Source: Smaragdicoccus niigatensis DSM 44881 = NBRC 103563
GTDB lineage: Bacteria; Actinomycetota; Actinomycetes; Mycobacteriales; Mycobacteriaceae
Length of the DNA: 64,000 bases
Assembly (NCBI RefSeq): GCF_000380645.1
Contig: NZ_AQXZ01000018.1
Coordinates: 124,001-188,000 of the forward strand
Direction of reading: 5' to 3'
The position numbers and the translations under genes were made by a program. Shown here piece by piece: positions 62,852 to 64,000 of the stretch (position 1 is its first letter; every line of letters starts with the position of its first letter). Under the pieces are notes generated by a model. That model was not told where the DNA came from and did not search any database. It was given only the letters and a program-made list of their open reading frames with translations.

Positions 62852-64000
62852 GTGGCTGACGGACCATTGGCAACCCGCCCCGCCCGCGGTACGCGCCCGT
62901 CAAATCGACGCGAACTGATTGTCGCGGCCGCAGCGGATCTGTTCTACCGCAACGGATACGCGAGCGTCAGCATGAGCAACATCGCCGACGCGGTGGCAAT
63001 GGGACCCTCTGCGCTTTACCGGCATTTCCGCAACAAGGAGACACTGCTTGCCACGGTCGTCGGCAATGCGGTCGCCGAGCTTGAGGATGCGCTTGCTGCG
63101 GCGCTGGACGATTCGTCCGGAACGGCTGCGGTCACGTTGGCATCGCTCAGTCTCCGCAACCGCGCCGCGGGAGTGTTGTGGCAGCGTGAAGGTCGCTATC
63201 TGTCTGTGGAGACGCGCAGTGAACTGCGTGTACGAGCCAGAGCGGTTGGTAATCGCATCGCGGCGCTCATCCGTCGGCAGCGCCCGGAAGTCGACGAAAC
63301 GCAGGCCGAGCTCCTCGCGTGGAGCGCGCTTGCGGTCGCGCAGAGCATTTCCTATCACCGCTTGCAGCTGCCCGCCGCGGAGTTCGCCGCGACTCTCACC
63401 GCGTTGGTCGACGCTTCAATCGCAGTCGAGATCCCGCGATTGGAGGCTTCTCCGGCGAACGAGTCCCGGCCAGCGCTCCGGTCCTCGACGCGGCGGGAGA
63501 CGATCCTGACGGAAGCCGCCATATTGTTCGGCGAGCAGGGCTACTCGAACGTCAGCATGGAGGACATCGGCAATGCTGTCGGCGCGACTGGGCCCAGTCT
63601 GTACAACCACTTTGTCGGCAAGTCCGACATTCTGATCGCCGTTATGATGCGCGGTGCGGAGTGGTTGCAGATGGACTTGAACCGTTCGCTCAGTCGCGCG
63701 ACCGATCCGCGAGATGCGCTCATTCGGCTGCTCGAAAGCTACGCAACCTTCGTGTTCGACAATCCCCACCTCATGCAGTTGCTCAGCACGGAACTGCTCG
63801 AGCTGTCCGAAGCCGATCAAGAGCGCACCCGGAGCGCCCAACTTGCCTACATCAGCGAATGGGTACATCTGCTGAACCAGGTGCATCCCGAGTGGGACAC
63901 GACCCGTGCCCGAATCCGTATTCAGGCGGTGCACACGATGATGAGCCACATCGCGCTGACGCCTCATCTCCGCAGGTTCGGCAATGCTGATTCGGTGGTC
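62852..64000 (+). CDS. Double TetR-family regulator, 3' end beyond window
   Basis: The visible 383 residues contain two complete TetR units. The first HTH has YASVSMSNIADAVAMGPSAL with YRHFRNKETLL (about residues 40-70). The second has YSNVSMEDIGNAVGATGPSL with YNHFVGKSDIL (about 230-262). No stop occurs before the window end, so the C terminus is missing. GTG 62852 follows GGGAGGGCAGG. It is downstream of the thiolase-to-FadE operon and likely controls it, parallel to the double TetR at 31382 beside fadE5. Confidence 0.85.
   Translation, partial: MADGPLATRPARGTRPSNRRELIVAAAADLFYRNGYASVSMSNIADAVAMGPSALYRHFRNKETLLATVVGNAVAELEDALAAALDDSSGTAAVTLASLSLRNRAAGVLWQREGRYLSVETRSELRVRARAVGNRIAALIRRQRPEVDETQAELLAWSALAVAQSISYHRLQLPAAEFAATLTALVDASIAVEIPRLEASPANESRPALRSSTRRETILTEAAILFGEQGYSNVSMEDIGNAVGATGPSLYNHFVGKSDILIAVMMRGAEWLQMDLNRSLSRATDPRDALIRLLESYATFVFDNPHLMQLLSTELLELSEADQERTRSAQLAYISEWVHLLNQVHPEWDTTRARIRIQAVHTMMSHIALTPHLRRFGNADSVV

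Overview
The window is a chromosomal segment of a high-GC actinobacterium, most likely a mycolate-producing member of the Mycobacteriales (Rhodococcus, Gordonia or Williamsia type). The clues are many GTG and TTG starts, two deazaflavin (F420)-type nitroreductase-fold proteins, a furA-katG pair, a close FadE5 homologue, a TetR-ABC-ABC cluster with the gene order of Mycobacterium tuberculosis Rv1219c-Rv1218c-Rv1217c, an LpqC-like lipoprotein esterase and a lipid-catabolic operon. I see no tRNA, rRNA, CRISPR array, transposase or prophage gene. Genes are packed tightly, often with 4-base ATGA overlaps, and no stretch longer than 300 bases is empty.

Layout. 1-4250: truncated purine permease, a DUF347 four-repeat membrane protein, a MarR-MFS efflux unit with a clear palindromic operator, and a hydroxypyruvate-isomerase-like gene. 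4263-6410: a large quasi-palindromic divergent promoter region, then an SDR coupled to a beta-lactamase-fold hydrolase. 6445-9035: pfkA, an EF-hand/GlsB pair, and a solitary AbiEi-DUF559 gene bracketed by two related palindromes. 9101-14167: katG and furA, then a membrane GGDEF-EAL protein. 14181-20931: HdeA-like lipoprotein, nitronate monooxygenase, MpaB-type oxygenase, YbjQ, F420-type protein plus sirtuin, an isocitrate/isopropylmalate-type dehydrogenase, and a PadR-HAAS pair. 20994-25775: a cysteine-poor thioredoxin-reductase-like flavoprotein next to a DCC thiol oxidoreductase, VanZ-like, CDF, HD and DUF1707 proteins. 25776-32572: amino-acid permease, cupin-SDR-MarR, thioesterase-VOC, M23 peptidase and a double-TetR regulator.

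32650-39192: FadE5, F420-type protein, LpqC esterase and the TetR-ABC exporter. 39252-43949: SDR, then an opposing four-gene operon (TetR, FAD dehydrogenase, SDR, hydrolase) in which every junction overlaps by 4 bases. 44049-52591: GNAT, a condensation-fold acyltransferase, an 11-mer-repeat helical protein, a 4Fe-4S/CDGSH fusion with an altered ligand, AraC/VOC, SGNH hydrolase, AraC plus alpha/beta hydrolase, and AzlCD with an Lrp regulator. The stretch also holds two copies of a 61-bp palindromic element. 52648-58644: SRPBCC protein, ion channel, secreted protein plus TetR facing an SDR-flavin oxidoreductase pair across a palindromic operator, DUF1275, and a Met/His-rich lipoprotein. 58869-64000: a lipid-catabolic operon (thiolase, two hot-dog hydratases, SDR, acyl-CoA dehydrogenase) followed by a second double-TetR regulator cut by the window end.

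Functionally the window combines lipid and small-molecule catabolism modules, each with its own local repressor, with oxidative-stress defence (KatG-FurA) and efflux. The least-explained items are the 162-bp quasi-palindrome at 4263-4424, the palindrome-bracketed AbiEi-DUF559 gene, the dispersed 61-bp palindromic element, the two double-TetR regulators next to acyl-CoA dehydrogenases, and the CDGSH-like protein with Cys in place of the ligand His.
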